NCBI RefSeq assembly: GCF_020400825.1
Contig: NZ_JAINVH010000011.1
Span: 171,002 to 235,001, forward strand
Source of the DNA: Streptomyces sp. HPF1205
GTDB lineage: Bacteria > Actinomycetota > Actinomycetes > Streptomycetales > Streptomycetaceae
Direction: 5' to 3'
DNA: 64,000 nt
Shown one piece after another: positions 45,584-60,273 of this stretch. The translations under genes and the position numbers were made by a program. Within the stretch, counting starts at the first letter, position 1; each line of letters starts with the position of its first letter. The notes beneath the pieces were generated by a model that saw only the letters and a program-made list of their open reading frames with translations, searched no databases and was not told where the DNA came from.

Positions 45584-45997
45584 TCAGGCGGCCGCGCCGG
45601 CGGCGACGACGTCCACCGCCTCGGCGGACTTCTTCGGGGCCTTGATGGTGATCCGTTCGTCCGGAGCGGACGGCACGGCTGTGACGGACGTGACGGACGT
45701 GACCGCGCCCAGCAGGGGCCGCATCGGCGCGGCAGTGGTCTCGGCCGCTGCCGACTGCGAGAGCTCGGCGAGCGACAGATCGTCGCTGACCTCGCGCATC
45801 ACCTCGGACATCGGGACGTCCAGTGCTTCGCAGATCGCCGACAGCAGTTCGGAGGAAGCCTCCTTCTGCCCTCGCTCGACCTCCGAGAGGTACCCGAGTG
45901 AGACCCGGGCGGACGAGGAGACCTCACGCAGGGTGCGGCCCTGGCGCTGGCGCTGCCGACGCAGCACGTCACCAAGCAGGCGACGGAGCAGGATCAT
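45584..45997 (-). CDS. clgR: XRE-family regulator ClgR
   Basis: A 137-residue activator of clp protease and stress genes in actinobacteria. The helix-turn-helix is [29 protein letters not shown] (kept to motif description), followed by [20 protein letters not shown]. The C-terminus ends VVAAGAAA, an Ala-rich tail like the one that makes ClgR itself a ClpP substrate, so its level is probably set by proteolysis. ATG with GAGGAGGGAGC before it. It lies downstream of the rimO-pgsA-cinA genes. Confidence 0.9.
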   Translation of the reverse strand: MILLRRLLGDVLRRQRQRQGRTLREVSSSARVSLGYLSEVERGQKEASSELLSAICEALDVPMSEVMREVSDDLSLAELSQSAAAETTAAPMRPLLGAVTSVTSVTAVPSAPDERITIKAPKKSAEAVDVVAAGAAA

Positions 45998-46091
45998 CGG
46001 TGGCTCCCTCCTCGGACCGCGAAACCGCATCCTTCTCGCCCCACCGTACCGCCTCGGGCACCGGCCGTGCGGGGAGCGAAGACGTGTTCAC

Positions 46092-46661
46092 TCAGGGCTG
46101 CAAACATCCCTTCCCCCCGTCTTCTTCCCTATCCTTCGTCCCCGGACTCGTACCGGGACCGTTGTCCGGGCGGGTGCCCGGGTCCGCAACCGTACTCCTC
46201 TCAAGGGCTCCGGCGAGCAGTTCCAGCGCGGCGGTCACGGAAGCCGACCGGATCTCGCCGCGGTCCCCGGCCAGCCGCAGCGGCTCCACCCAGGAACCGG
46301 CGGGGCCGGCGACAGCCACGAAGACGGTGCCGACCGGCTGCCCGTCCTGCGGATCGGGCCCCGCGACACCCGTGGTGGCCACGCCCCAGTCGGCGCCGAG
46401 CCGTTCGCGTACGCCCTCGGCCATCTCACGGGCGACCTGGGCGTCGACCGCGCCCCGCGCGGCCAGCAGCGCGGCGTCCACGCCGAGCAGTCGGTGCTTG
46501 AGATCGGTGGCGTACGCGGTCACCGATCCGCGGAAGCTGCGGGAGGCGCCCGGCACCGACGCCAGCTCGGCGGCCACCAGCCCGCCGGTGAGCGATTCGG
46601 CCACGGCCAGGGTGTTCCCGCGCTCGGCGAGCATCGTCAGTACGGCGGCAGCGGCCGTCAT
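46092..46661 (-). CDS. cinA: Nicotinamide-nucleotide amidohydrolase PncC (CinA C-terminal domain)
   Basis: A 189-residue protein made only of the CinA C-domain: LAVAESLTGGLVAAELASVPGAS, GSVTAYATDLKHRLLGV and VATTGVAGPDPQDGQPVGTVFVAV. It deamidates NMN to nicotinate mononucleotide. The N-terminal MoCF-like domain of long CinA is absent, which is normal in this group. Its ATG overlaps the pgsA stop (ATGA), so translation is coupled. The last 35 residues are disordered. Confidence 0.95.
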   Translation of the reverse strand: MTAAAAVLTMLAERGNTLAVAESLTGGLVAAELASVPGASRSFRGSVTAYATDLKHRLLGVDAALLAARGAVDAQVAREMAEGVRERLGADWGVATTGVAGPDPQDGQPVGTVFVAVAGPAGSWVEPLRLAGDRGEIRSASVTAALELLAGALERSTVADPGTRPDNGPGTSPGTKDREEDGGKGCLQP

Positions 46662-47557
46662 ACGCCCTGCTGCCGCTCTGCCGCCGCCGCGGCCCCGGAA
46701 ACCGCCTCCGTCACACCCTCGGCCCCGGAGACGGCGTTCTGTCCGTTTTCCGACGGTTGGCCCGGCGCTGCGGCCGCAGCGGCTCCTCCTGCGACCGGCG
46801 CGCCCTTCCTCACCCCGGCACCGCCGGGGCCTGTCCGCCCCCGCTCGTCCGCGGACGCCGCCGCCACCGCCGGCTCCCGTTCCGGCTCCTGGGCCCGTCC
46901 TCGCTCCCGCGCCCGGCCCGCCGCCCTGCGCCGGATCAGGCCGGCCCGGCGCAGGACGACGGCCTGCCGTACGTAGTCCAGGCCGGTGGCCACCGTGAGG
47001 ATCACCGCGACCGCCATGATCCAGGCGCGCAAGGAGGCCAGCGGGCCGGTCAGGATGAGGATGTACATGCCCACGCCCACGCCCTGGGTGAGCGTCTTGA
47101 GCTTCCCGCCGCGGCTGGCCGGGATCACGCCGAACCGGATCACCCAGAACCGCATCAAGGTGATGCCCAGCTCACGGACCAGGATCACCACCGTCACCCA
47201 CCACGGCAGGTCGCCCAGGCCGGACAGTCCGATCAGCGCCGCGCCCATGATCGCCTTGTCGGCGATGGGGTCGGCGATCTTGCCGAAGTCCGTGACCAGG
47301 CCGTAGCGGCGCGCGAGTTCGCCGTCGAACAGGTCGGTGATCATCGCGACGCCGAAGGCGGCCCAGGCGAAGGAGCGCCAGGCGGGGTCGTGCCCGTCGC
47401 CGTGCAGCAGCAGGACGACGAAGCCGGGGACGAGCGCCAGGCGGATCATCGTCAGCAGGTTGGCGACGTTCCACAGCCCGGGTTTGGCGGCCGCGGGAGG
47501 GCCGGCGGAACCAGGAGGACCTGCGGGTCCGGCCGGGGCCGCGGGCGCTTCGCTCAT
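46658..47557 (-). CDS. pgsA: CDP-diacylglycerol--glycerol-3-phosphate 3-phosphatidyltransferase
   Basis: A 299-residue membrane enzyme that makes phosphatidylglycerol-phosphate. The CDP-alcohol phosphotransferase motif is complete: [18 protein letters not shown] followed by KIADPIADK. Hydrophobic helices lie at residues about 30-200 ([52 protein letters not shown]). A C-terminal extension of about 90 Ala/Gly/Arg-rich residues is dispensable-looking. It overlaps rimO and cinA by 4 bp each (ATGA), a tightly coupled operon. Confidence 0.95.
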   Translation of the reverse strand: MSEAPAAPAGPAGPPGSAGPPAAAKPGLWNVANLLTMIRLALVPGFVVLLLHGDGHDPAWRSFAWAAFGVAMITDLFDGELARRYGLVTDFGKIADPIADKAIMGAALIGLSGLGDLPWWVTVVILVRELGITLMRFWVIRFGVIPASRGGKLKTLTQGVGVGMYILILTGPLASLRAWIMAVAVILTVATGLDYVRQAVVLRRAGLIRRRAAGRARERGRAQEPEREPAVAAASADERGRTGPGGAGVRKGAPVAGGAAAAAAPGQPSENGQNAVSGAEGVTEAVSGAAAAAERQQGV

Positions 47558-49194
47558 CTGCCCACCACCTCCGTGCCGGCAAGGGCACCGTCCGCGCCCC
47601 CCGCCGCCCGGGTACCCGGCGCGTCCGGCTCCTGCGTGCCGTCCCGGACGTCGAGGGCGTCGAGCGCATCCAGCGGCTCGGCGACCAGATCCACCCCCCG
47701 CGCCGCCGTGACCTTCGCGGTGACGAACGTGCCCGGCCGCCATGCCCGCGGCGTGCCGTCCGGCAGGTCGAGCACCACCTGGCCGTCCGTCTCCGGCGCC
47801 TGGTGGTCGGCCCGTCCGGTCACTTCGCCGGTCTCCTCGTCCACCGCCTCGACCAGCACCCGGACCGTCGAGCCGATCCGCTCCTCCGCGCGCTGCGCGG
47901 TCAGCTCCTCGGCCAGCCGCGAGACGCGGTCCAGCCGCGCCGCGACCGTGTCCTCGTCCAGCTTGTCGCCGTATGTGGCCGCCTCGGTTCCCTCCTCGTC
48001 GGAGTAGCCGAACACGCCGATGGCGTCGAGCCTGGCAGCGCCGAGGAACCGTTCCAGTTCGGCGAGGTCGGCCTCGGTCTCGCCGGGGAAGCCGACGATG
48101 AAGTTGGAGCGCACCCCGGCCTCGGGAGCCTTCGCCCGGATCGTGTCGAGCAGGTCGAGGAAGCGGTCGGTGTCCCCGAAGCGCCGCATCGCCCGCAGCA
48201 CGCGCGGCGAGGAGTGCTGGAAGGACAGGTCGAAATACGGGACGACGCCCGGCGTCGAGGTGAGCACGTCGATGAGGCCGGGGCGCATCTCGGCGGGCTG
48301 CAGGTAGCTGACCCGCACCCGCTCGACTCCGTCGACGGCGGCCAGTTCCGGCAGCAGCGTCTCCAGCAGGCGGATGTCGCCGAGGTCCTTGCCGTACGAG
48401 GTGTTGTTCTCGCTGACCAGCATCACCTCCTTGACGCCCTGCCCGGCCAGCCAGCGGGTCTCGGCCAGCACGTCGGAGGGGCGGCGGGAGATGAACGAAC
48501 CGCGGAAGGAGGGGATGGCGCAGAACGAGCAGCGGCGGTCGCAGCCCGAGGCGAGCTTCACCGAGGCCACCGGGCCGGAGTCGAGCCGGCGCCGCAGCGG
48601 CGCACGGGGGCCCGAGGGGGGCGCGACGCCGTCGGGCAGGTCGGCCGGAGCGGGGGCGAGGGCGGCCTCGGCCGCGTCCCGTACACCGGAGGACTCGGCG
48701 TCCGCGGCCGGGCCGTCGCCCGCCGCCTGCCCGTGCCCCGGCAGCGCCACGGCGGAGCCCTGGCGCCGCGCCGGGCTGATCGGCAGCAGCTTGCGCCGGT
48801 CGCGCGGGGTGTGGGGGGCGTGGACACCGCCGGACAGGATGGTCCGCAGCCGGTCGGAGATGTCCGTGTAGTCGTCGAAGCCGAGAACGCCGTCGGCCTC
48901 CGGGAGGGCGTCGGCGAGTTCCTTGCCGTACCGCTCGGCCATGCAGCCGACCGCGACGACGGCCTGGGTGCGGCCCTGGCCCTTGAGGTCGCTGGCCTCC
49001 AGCAGGGCGTCGACGGAGTCCTTCTTGGCCGCCTCCACGAAGCCGCAGGTGTTCACCACCGCGACGTCGGCGTCGGCCGCGTCCTCGACCAGACGCCAGC
49101 CGTCCGCCGCCAGCCGGCCGGCGAGTTCCTCCGAGTCCACTTCATTGCGGGCGCAGCCGAGCGTGACAAGGGCGACGGTACGGGGTTCTGGCAT
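47554..49194 (-). CDS. rimO: Ribosomal protein S12 methylthiotransferase RimO
   Basis: A 546-residue radical SAM enzyme that methylthiolates an Asp of ribosomal protein S12. MTTase cysteines: [21 protein letters not shown] and VGCMAERYG; radical SAM motif [32 protein letters not shown]-terminal TRAM domain. Between the two domains (residues about 120-215) is a long disordered insert rich in Ala/Pro/Gly, longer than in E. coli RimO. It shares a 4-bp overlap with pgsA. Confidence 0.96.
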   Translation of the reverse strand: MPEPRTVALVTLGCARNEVDSEELAGRLAADGWRLVEDAADADVAVVNTCGFVEAAKKDSVDALLEASDLKGQGRTQAVVAVGCMAERYGKELADALPEADGVLGFDDYTDISDRLRTILSGGVHAPHTPRDRRKLLPISPARRQGSAVALPGHGQAAGDGPAADAESSGVRDAAEAALAPAPADLPDGVAPPSGPRAPLRRRLDSGPVASVKLASGCDRRCSFCAIPSFRGSFISRRPSDVLAETRWLAGQGVKEVMLVSENNTSYGKDLGDIRLLETLLPELAAVDGVERVRVSYLQPAEMRPGLIDVLTSTPGVVPYFDLSFQHSSPRVLRAMRRFGDTDRFLDLLDTIRAKAPEAGVRSNFIVGFPGETEADLAELERFLGAARLDAIGVFGYSDEEGTEAATYGDKLDEDTVAARLDRVSRLAEELTAQRAEERIGSTVRVLVEAVDEETGEVTGRADHQAPETDGQVVLDLPDGTPRAWRPGTFVTAKVTAARGVDLVAEPLDALDALDVRDGTQEPDAPGTRAAGGADGALAGTEVVGR

Positions 49195-49436
49195 GGGCCA
49201 AGCCTACCCGTTGCCCGATCACCGACTCCGGCCCGCGGCAACCGGGCGACCCGCCCGCGACCGGCGGCCGGGCAGTGCCGGTGGGCACCGCCGGTCAGGC
49301 GGCGAGCCGGCCGGGCGGCCTGTCGGCCGGCGGACCGGCCGCCCGCTCGAGCCTGCAGCTCGGGCCCCAGCTCAGGTCGCCCGCCCAGGCCCGCAGACCA
49401 GGCCCCCAGCTCAGGCGGGCAGCTCGGGCCGGCCGC

Positions 49437-50240
49437 TCAGCCCTGCGTCGGATCGCCCGGCGTGTACGTCAGCCGCACCACCTGGCCGTCCGAGCCGGCC
49501 GCCCCCAGGTCCTTGCCGTTGACGAACAGCTGTACGGCCCCCGCGTTGCCCACGACGAGCTTGATCTTCTTGTCGTCGGTCCAGGTCTTGGACTGGCCCT
49601 TCTTCAGGGAGTCCTGGAAGAGCATCTTGCCGTTGGAGTCGGTGGCCTGGATCCAGCTCGTGCCGCCCTCGGCGCTGACCTTCACGGTGACCTTGCCGGG
49701 GGGCGCGGCGGCGATCGCGCTGTTCGACGGCTGGGGCTTCGGCACCTCGTTGCCCTGCGGGGTACGGCTGGGCGAGGTGGTGACCGTCGGCGAGGAGGTG
49801 GCCGACTTGGCCGTGCTGTTTCCACCGCCGCTGCCGCTGAAGACGGTGAATCCGACGAAGCCGAGGACCACGACGATGGCGGCGATCATGGCGGCCGTCC
49901 AGTTCGGGCGGCGCGGCTCCACCGAGCGGATCCGCTCCGCCTCGTACACCTGCGCCACCTTGATCGGCAGCTCCGCGGACTCGTGCTCCGCGGCGTACTG
50001 CTCGATCAGGGGCTCGGGGTCGAGGCCGACGGCCCGCGCCAGGCTGCGGATGTGGCCGCGCGCGTAGACGTCGCCGCCGCAGCGGGAGAAGTCGTCCTGC
50101 TCGATCGACTGCACTATGGGGACCCGTACCCGGGTGGCGGTGCTGACCTCGTCGACGGTGAGCCCGGAGGCGATACGGGCCTGGGCGAGGGCGCGACCGA
50201 CCGAAGGCCGGTCTTCGGAGGGCGAGTTGCCGATGGTCAC
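49437..50240 (-). CDS. RodZ-like helix-turn-helix membrane protein
   Basis: About 267 residues. I take the GTG of VTIGNSPSEDRPSVG as start because AAAGGCG precedes it; the frame opens 9 codons earlier. Layout: cytoplasmic Xre-type domain (SVGRALAQARIASGLTVDEVSTATRV..., ending RGHIRSLARAVGLDPE), basic juxtamembrane part, one TM (MIAAIVVVLGFVGFTVF), Ser/Thr/Pro linker and an outside beta domain (KVTVKVSAEGGTSWIQATDSNG). This is the RodZ architecture. It is downstream of ftsK on the same strand. Confidence 0.9.
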   Translation of the reverse strand: MTIGNSPSEDRPSVGRALAQARIASGLTVDEVSTATRVRVPIVQSIEQDDFSRCGGDVYARGHIRSLARAVGLDPEPLIEQYAAEHESAELPIKVAQVYEAERIRSVEPRRPNWTAAMIAAIVVVLGFVGFTVFSGSGGGNSTAKSATSSPTVTTSPSRTPQGNEVPKPQPSNSAIAAAPPGKVTVKVSAEGGTSWIQATDSNGKMLFQDSLKKGQSKTWTDDKKIKLVVGNAGAVQLFVNGKDLGAAGSDGQVVRLTYTPGDPTQG

Positions 50241-50421
50241 GAGGGCGCCTTTCAAGCGTGCAGCCACCTGCTGGAGTCAAGTCTAGGGGCGGGGCGAAAC
50301 CGCTGGGCAAGCGGACCGCGGATACGCGTCCGCCATCAGGATGCCGGGAACCCGCCCCTTGAGTTGACGTACGAGCAGCGGAAACGGTTGCCCCGGAATG
50401 TGCCCCGCGTCTCATCACATC

Positions 50422-50443
50422 ACACGTCCGGAAGCGGACGTGT
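50422..50443 (-). terminator. Hairpin overlapping the ftsK stop
   Basis: ACACGTCCG (50422-50430) and CGGACGTGT (50435-50443) with a GAAG loop, ending at the last base of the ftsK stop codon. Confidence 0.65.
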
Positions 50444-53178
50444 CACGCCCCGCCGCGGATCTCGGCCAGTACCCCGTCGAGGTCGTCCGCCTTGATCAGC
50501 ACATCCCGGGCCTTGGAGCCCTCGCTGGGGCCGACGATGCCGCGCGACTCCATCAGGTCCATCAGCCGGCCCGCCTTGGCGAAGCCGACCCGCAGCTTGC
50601 GCTGCAGCATCGACGTGGAGCCGAACTGCGTGGAGACGACCAGCTCCGCCGCCTGGCACAGCAGGTCCAGGTCGTCGCCGATCTCCTCGTCGATCTCCTT
50701 CTTGGGTCCGCCGCCGACCACCACGTCGGTCCGGTAGGTGGGGGTGAGCTGGGCCTTGCAGTGCTCGACGACCTTGCCGACCTCCTCCTCGGTGACGAAG
50801 GCGCCCTGCATCCGGATCGGCTTGTTCGCGCCCATCGGCAGGAACAGTCCGTCACCTTTTCCGATCAGCTTCTCGGCGCCGGGCTGATCGAGGATGACCC
50901 GGCTGTCGGCGAGCGAGGAGGTGGCGAAGGCGAGCCGGGACGGCACGTTGGCCTTGATCAGGCCGGTGACGACGTCGACGCTGGGCCGCTGGGTGGCCAG
51001 CACCAGGTGGATGCCGGCGGCCCGGGCGAGCTGGGTGATGCGGACGATGGAGTCCTCCACGTCGCGCGGCGCCACCATCATCAGGTCCGCCAGCTCGTCC
51101 ACGATGACCAGCAGATACGGGTACGGGGCCAGCTCGCGCTCGCTGCCCTCGGGCGTCTTGGCCCGGCCCGAGCGCACCGCGGCGTTGAAGTCGTCGATGT
51201 GCCGGAAGCCGTAGGCGGCGAGGTCGTCGTAGCGCAGGTCCATCTCGCGCACCACCCACTGCAGGGCCTCGGCGGCCCGCTTGGGGTTGGTGATGATCGG
51301 GGTGATCAGGTGCGGGATGCCCTCGTACGCCGTCAGCTCGACCCGCTTGGGGTCGACCAGCACCATGCGCACCTCGTCCGGGGTGGCGCGGGCCATCACC
51401 GAGGTGATCAGGCAGTTGATGCAGGACGACTTGCCGGAACCGGTCGCGCCGGCCACCAGGACGTGCGGCATCTTGGCGAGATTGGCCATGACGTAGCCGC
51501 CTTCGACGTCCTTGCCGAGCGCGACGGTCATGGGGTGGTCCTCGCCGGCCGCGTCGGCCGAGCGCAGCACGTCGCCGAGCTTGACCATCTCCCGGTCGCT
51601 GTTGGGGATCTCGATGCCGACCGCGGACTTGCCGGGGATGGGGCTGATGATGCGCACGTCGGGGCTGGCGACGGAGTACGCGATGTTCTTGGCGAGGGCG
51701 GTGATCCGCTCGACCTTGACGGCGGCGCCCAGCTCGACCTCGTAGCGGGTGACCGTCGGGCCGCGGGTGAAGCCGGTGACGGTCGCGTCGACCTTGAACT
51801 CCTTGAAGACCTGGGTGAGGGCGGCGACCACCGCGTCGTTGGCGGCGCTGCGGCTGCGTCCGGGGCCGCCGCGCTCCAGCAGGTCGAGGGAGGGCAGGGC
51901 GTAGGTGATGTCGCCGGCGAGCTGGAGCTGCTCGGCGCGCGGCGGCAGCGGTTCGGCAGCGGCGGGCGCGGCCGGCTTGGTGAGGTCGGGCACGGATTCC
52001 GCGTCGGCGCCGCCGTCGGTGTCCTCGGCGCGGGCGGCGGGCACGGGCTTGCGCAGCCGTCCGGTCAGGTCGGGTACCAGCGGCGAGGGCTGCACACCGT
52101 GGAGTACGGCGCCGTCGAGCGAGGCGGCGGCCGCGGCGGCCACGTCCACCGGATCCGGGTCGGCCGGTCCGGTGAGCGGTTCCGGGCGTCTGCGGGGCCT
52201 GCGGCGCGGCTTCGGCTCGTCCCCCGCGTCGGGGGGGCCGGCCGTCGACGGAGACCGCGTCACCGGGTCGTTGTCCACGTCGTACGGCTCGTCGGACCTG
52301 CCGTCCGCCGCCCGGGACTTGGACAGGCGCAGCGGAAGCCGCCGCACGGGCGACTCGTCCTCCCCCGCGCCCTGGCCGTCCTCGTCGAACAGCTCCTCCA
52401 GGGGTACGGCCTCCGGGTCCGGCGGCGGCGCGTACAGGCCCAGGCGCGCGCCGGCCTGGCGCAGCCGGTGCGGGATGGTGTTGACCGGGGTGGCGGTCAC
52501 CACGAGCAGCCCGAAGAGGGTGAAGAGCAGCAGCAGCGGCACGGCGAGGAACGCGCCGACCGTGTACAGCAGCGGCGAGGCCGCCGTCCAGCCGATGAGG
52601 CCGCCGGCGTGGCGCATGGCCGTGGCGCCGTCCCCGCGGCTCGGGGAGCCGCAGGCGATGTGGATGAGGCCGAGCATGCCGATGAGGAGCGCCGACAGGC
52701 CGATCACGATGCGGCCGTTGGCCTCCTGCTGCTCGGGGTGGCGCATCAGCCGCACCGCGACCGCGCCGAGCATGAAGGGGACCAGCAGGTCCAGTCGGCC
52801 GAACGCTCCGGTGACGAGCAGCTGCACCAGGTCCCCGACCGGGCCGCGCAGATCCGACCAGGTGCCGGCCGCGACCACCAGGGTCAGGCCGAGCAGCAGC
52901 AGCGCCAGGCCGTCCTTGCGGTGTGCGGGGTCCAGGCCCCGCGCGCCGCGCCCTATGCCGCGGAAGACGGCCCCGATGGTGTGCGCCAGGCCGAGCCACA
53001 GGGCGCGGACCATGCGGTACAGGCCGTTGGTGGGCGAAGGAGCCGGTTTCGGGGCGGGCTTGGGCGCCGCCGCGGCCTTCTTGGCGGGCGCCTTCGCCGG
53101 TGGCTTCTTCGCGGCGGCCTTCTTGGCGGCAGGCTTCGCCGGTGCTTTGTTGGCGGTGCCGGACGTACGGGAGGCCAT
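50443..53178 (-). CDS. ftsK: DNA translocase FtsK/SpoIIIE
   Basis: A 911-residue septal DNA pump. N-terminal Lys/Ala/Pro-rich tail, then four hydrophobic segments (about residues 85-240: LALLLLGLTLVVAAGTW, FMLGAVAVRLM, VIGLSALLIGMLGLIHIA, FLAVPLLLLFTLFGLLVV). A disordered linker leads to the motor: Walker A VAGATGSGKSSCINCLI near residue 581, Walker B LLVIVDELADLMM, RPSVDVVTGLIKANVPSRLAFA and the winged-helix gamma domain at the end (LQRKLRVGFAKAGRLMDLME). In streptomycetes it clears chromosome ends at sporulation septa. Confidence 0.97.
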   Translation of the reverse strand: MASRTSGTANKAPAKPAAKKAAAKKPPAKAPAKKAAAAPKPAPKPAPSPTNGLYRMVRALWLGLAHTIGAVFRGIGRGARGLDPAHRKDGLALLLLGLTLVVAAGTWSDLRGPVGDLVQLLVTGAFGRLDLLVPFMLGAVAVRLMRHPEQQEANGRIVIGLSALLIGMLGLIHIACGSPSRGDGATAMRHAGGLIGWTAASPLLYTVGAFLAVPLLLLFTLFGLLVVTATPVNTIPHRLRQAGARLGLYAPPPDPEAVPLEELFDEDGQGAGEDESPVRRLPLRLSKSRAADGRSDEPYDVDNDPVTRSPSTAGPPDAGDEPKPRRRPRRRPEPLTGPADPDPVDVAAAAAASLDGAVLHGVQPSPLVPDLTGRLRKPVPAARAEDTDGGADAESVPDLTKPAAPAAAEPLPPRAEQLQLAGDITYALPSLDLLERGGPGRSRSAANDAVVAALTQVFKEFKVDATVTGFTRGPTVTRYEVELGAAVKVERITALAKNIAYSVASPDVRIISPIPGKSAVGIEIPNSDREMVKLGDVLRSADAAGEDHPMTVALGKDVEGGYVMANLAKMPHVLVAGATGSGKSSCINCLITSVMARATPDEVRMVLVDPKRVELTAYEGIPHLITPIITNPKRAAEALQWVVREMDLRYDDLAAYGFRHIDDFNAAVRSGRAKTPEGSERELAPYPYLLVIVDELADLMMVAPRDVEDSIVRITQLARAAGIHLVLATQRPSVDVVTGLIKANVPSRLAFATSSLADSRVILDQPGAEKLIGKGDGLFLPMGANKPIRMQGAFVTEEEVGKVVEHCKAQLTPTYRTDVVVGGGPKKEIDEEIGDDLDLLCQAAELVVSTQFGSTSMLQRKLRVGFAKAGRLMDLMESRGIVGPSEGSKARDVLIKADDLDGVLAEIRGGA

Positions 53179-53311
53179 GGCGTTGAGGTTACCGCCCTGG
53201 GGAGGGGGGACATGCGAGCCTGTGGATACGCCCGTTCGTGTCGCCCCGGACCGATGAGCGGATTGACGCCCGGTCAGCCGCCGGGCGTCCGCCGCTCGTA
53301 CCGCCCCGTGC

Positions 53312-54004
53312 TCAGTCCGAGTGCTGCTGCCTGAGCGCTCCGTCGGCGCCGCTCGTGCCCGGCTCCAGCGCGTCCAGCGCCCGCCGCAGACCGGTCAGTT
53401 TGCGCTCCAGGTGCGCGGCGGTGGCCACCGCGGCGGCGTCCGCGGACTCGCCGAGCTGCTTGCTGAGCGCCTCGGCCTGCTCCTCCACGGCGGCCAGCCG
53501 CGCCGAGAGCTCGGCCAGCAGTCCGCCCGCCGCCTCCTTGGCGCCGTTGGCCCCGCCGGAGGGCGCGCCCTGCTCCAACTGCAGCCGCAGCAGTCCGGCC
53601 TGCTCGCGAAGCTGCACGTTCTTCATGTAAAGGTCGACGAAGACCGACACCTTGGCGCGCAGCACCCACGGGTCGAACGGCTTGGAGATGTAGTCGACCG
53701 CGCCCGCGGCGTAACCGCGGAAGGTGTGGTGCGGGCCGTGGTTGATCGCCGTCAGGAAGATGATCGGGATGTCCCGGGTCCGCTCCCGCCGCTTGATGTG
53801 CGCCGCGGTCTCGAACCCGTCCATGCCCGGCATCTGCACGTCGAGCAGGATCACCGCGAAGTCGTCGGTCAGCAGCGCTTTGAGCGCTTCCTCCCCGGAC
53901 GATGCCCGTACCAGTGTCTGATCGAGCGCCGAGAGGATCGCCTCCAGCGCGAGCAGATTCTCCGGCCGGTCATCGACCAGGAGGATCTTGGCCTTCTGCA
54001 CCAT
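53312..54004 (-). CDS. osaB: Response regulator OsaB
   Basis: A 230-residue receiver protein: MVQKAKILLVDDRPENLLALEAI, phosphorylated Asp in VILLDVQMPGMDGFETA, FLTAINHGPHHTFRGYAAGAVDYISKPFD, then a coiled coil (residues about 140-215) with no DNA-binding domain. ATG with GAGGAGGG upstream. It lies directly downstream of the hybrid kinase gene in the OsaA-OsaB order known from osmoadaptation in Streptomyces, so it is named by that context and similarity. Confidence 0.88.
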   Translation of the reverse strand: MVQKAKILLVDDRPENLLALEAILSALDQTLVRASSGEEALKALLTDDFAVILLDVQMPGMDGFETAAHIKRRERTRDIPIIFLTAINHGPHHTFRGYAAGAVDYISKPFDPWVLRAKVSVFVDLYMKNVQLREQAGLLRLQLEQGAPSGGANGAKEAAGGLLAELSARLAAVEEQAEALSKQLGESADAAAVATAAHLERKLTGLRRALDALEPGTSGADGALRQQHSD

Positions 54005-54248
54005 GGCCCGCCCTCCTCGCCCCGGCACTGCGCCGGTCGCCGCCCCCGGGTACGACTCCGTCATGCCGCCCGTCCTTGTGCCGGTCATGGTAGCCGCACC
54101 CCGCCGTTCGCCACACCCTGTCACCGCCAGGTCACTCAACACATACCGAAAACGCAGGCGGAGACCAGAAGGTTCCCCGCTTACGGGTGTCTCACACCTC
54201 GTCAGGCACACGAGTCGGCAAAAGATCGCGATCCTCGCGGTCCCGACC

Positions 54249-54278
54249 CGCGTGCGCCCGCCGCGGCGGGCGCACGCG
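54249..54278 (-). terminator. Hairpin after osaA
   Basis: Perfect 14-bp arms CGCGTGCGCCCGCC (54249-54262) and its complement (54265-54278), 2-nt centre, 5 bp past the osaA stop. It would separate osaA from osaB expression. Confidence 0.75.
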
Positions 54279-54283
54279 CCGTC

Positions 54284-59722
<5,439 letters not shown>

Positions 59723-60273
59723 CGTGGTCCCTCCTGGAGGGTCGTGCCGACCCGCAGACGTGCAACCGTGTTCCCATGCAACTTTGCTACCGGCCGCCCG
59801 GGAAACAAGCCCAGTGTTTCACCATGCCCCCGCCGGGCCATAACAGTTCGGCAGCATCGCGTGGGACCCGGACAGCTTTCGGGGCGGAAACACCCGCAAC
59901 CGGCGCACATGGCCTCGGTGCGGGTAAGTAACCTGGCATCGGGTTGCCCGCCCCCCGGCGGGCGTACACCTCTGGGGAGCCGCCGGTGAGAATTCAGCAG
60001 CGCGGCGGCGGTGCGCCGCCGGACGCCGCTCCCGGGCACGCGGCGGGCCGTCCGCGCGGAACGGACCGGGCGAACCCGGCGGAAAGTCCGGACCGGACGA
60101 ACCAGGCAGATCAACCATATCAATCAAATCAATCGGATCAATCGGATCAACAAGATCCCTCCGACCGACCGGATCATCCCGACCGGACAGGGCGGACCCA
60201 TCAGGCGAACCAGCCAGACCAGGCACATCACGCCGGCCGAGCGGGCCGAGCGGAGCGAGCAACGAGGAGACCG
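59723..60273. other. Divergent region osaA / osaC
   Basis: Holds both promoters and a five-unit 9-bp repeat (60110-60154). The plus strand frame of osaC is open through much of it with a possible GTG at 59986 (GGGGAG before it), but the encoded text is Asp/Gln/Ser/Arg low-complexity and the base composition drops in GC, so I treat it as mostly leader. Confidence 0.5.
60110..60154. repeat. Five 9-bp tandem repeats, ATCAATCGG type
   Basis: ATCAACCAT, ATCAATCAA, ATCAATCGG, ATCAATCGG, ATCAACAAG at 60110, 60119, 60128, 60137 and 60146. AT-rich compared with the rest of the window. If translated with osaC they give a Gln/Ser/Asp/Asn repeat. Confidence 0.8.
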
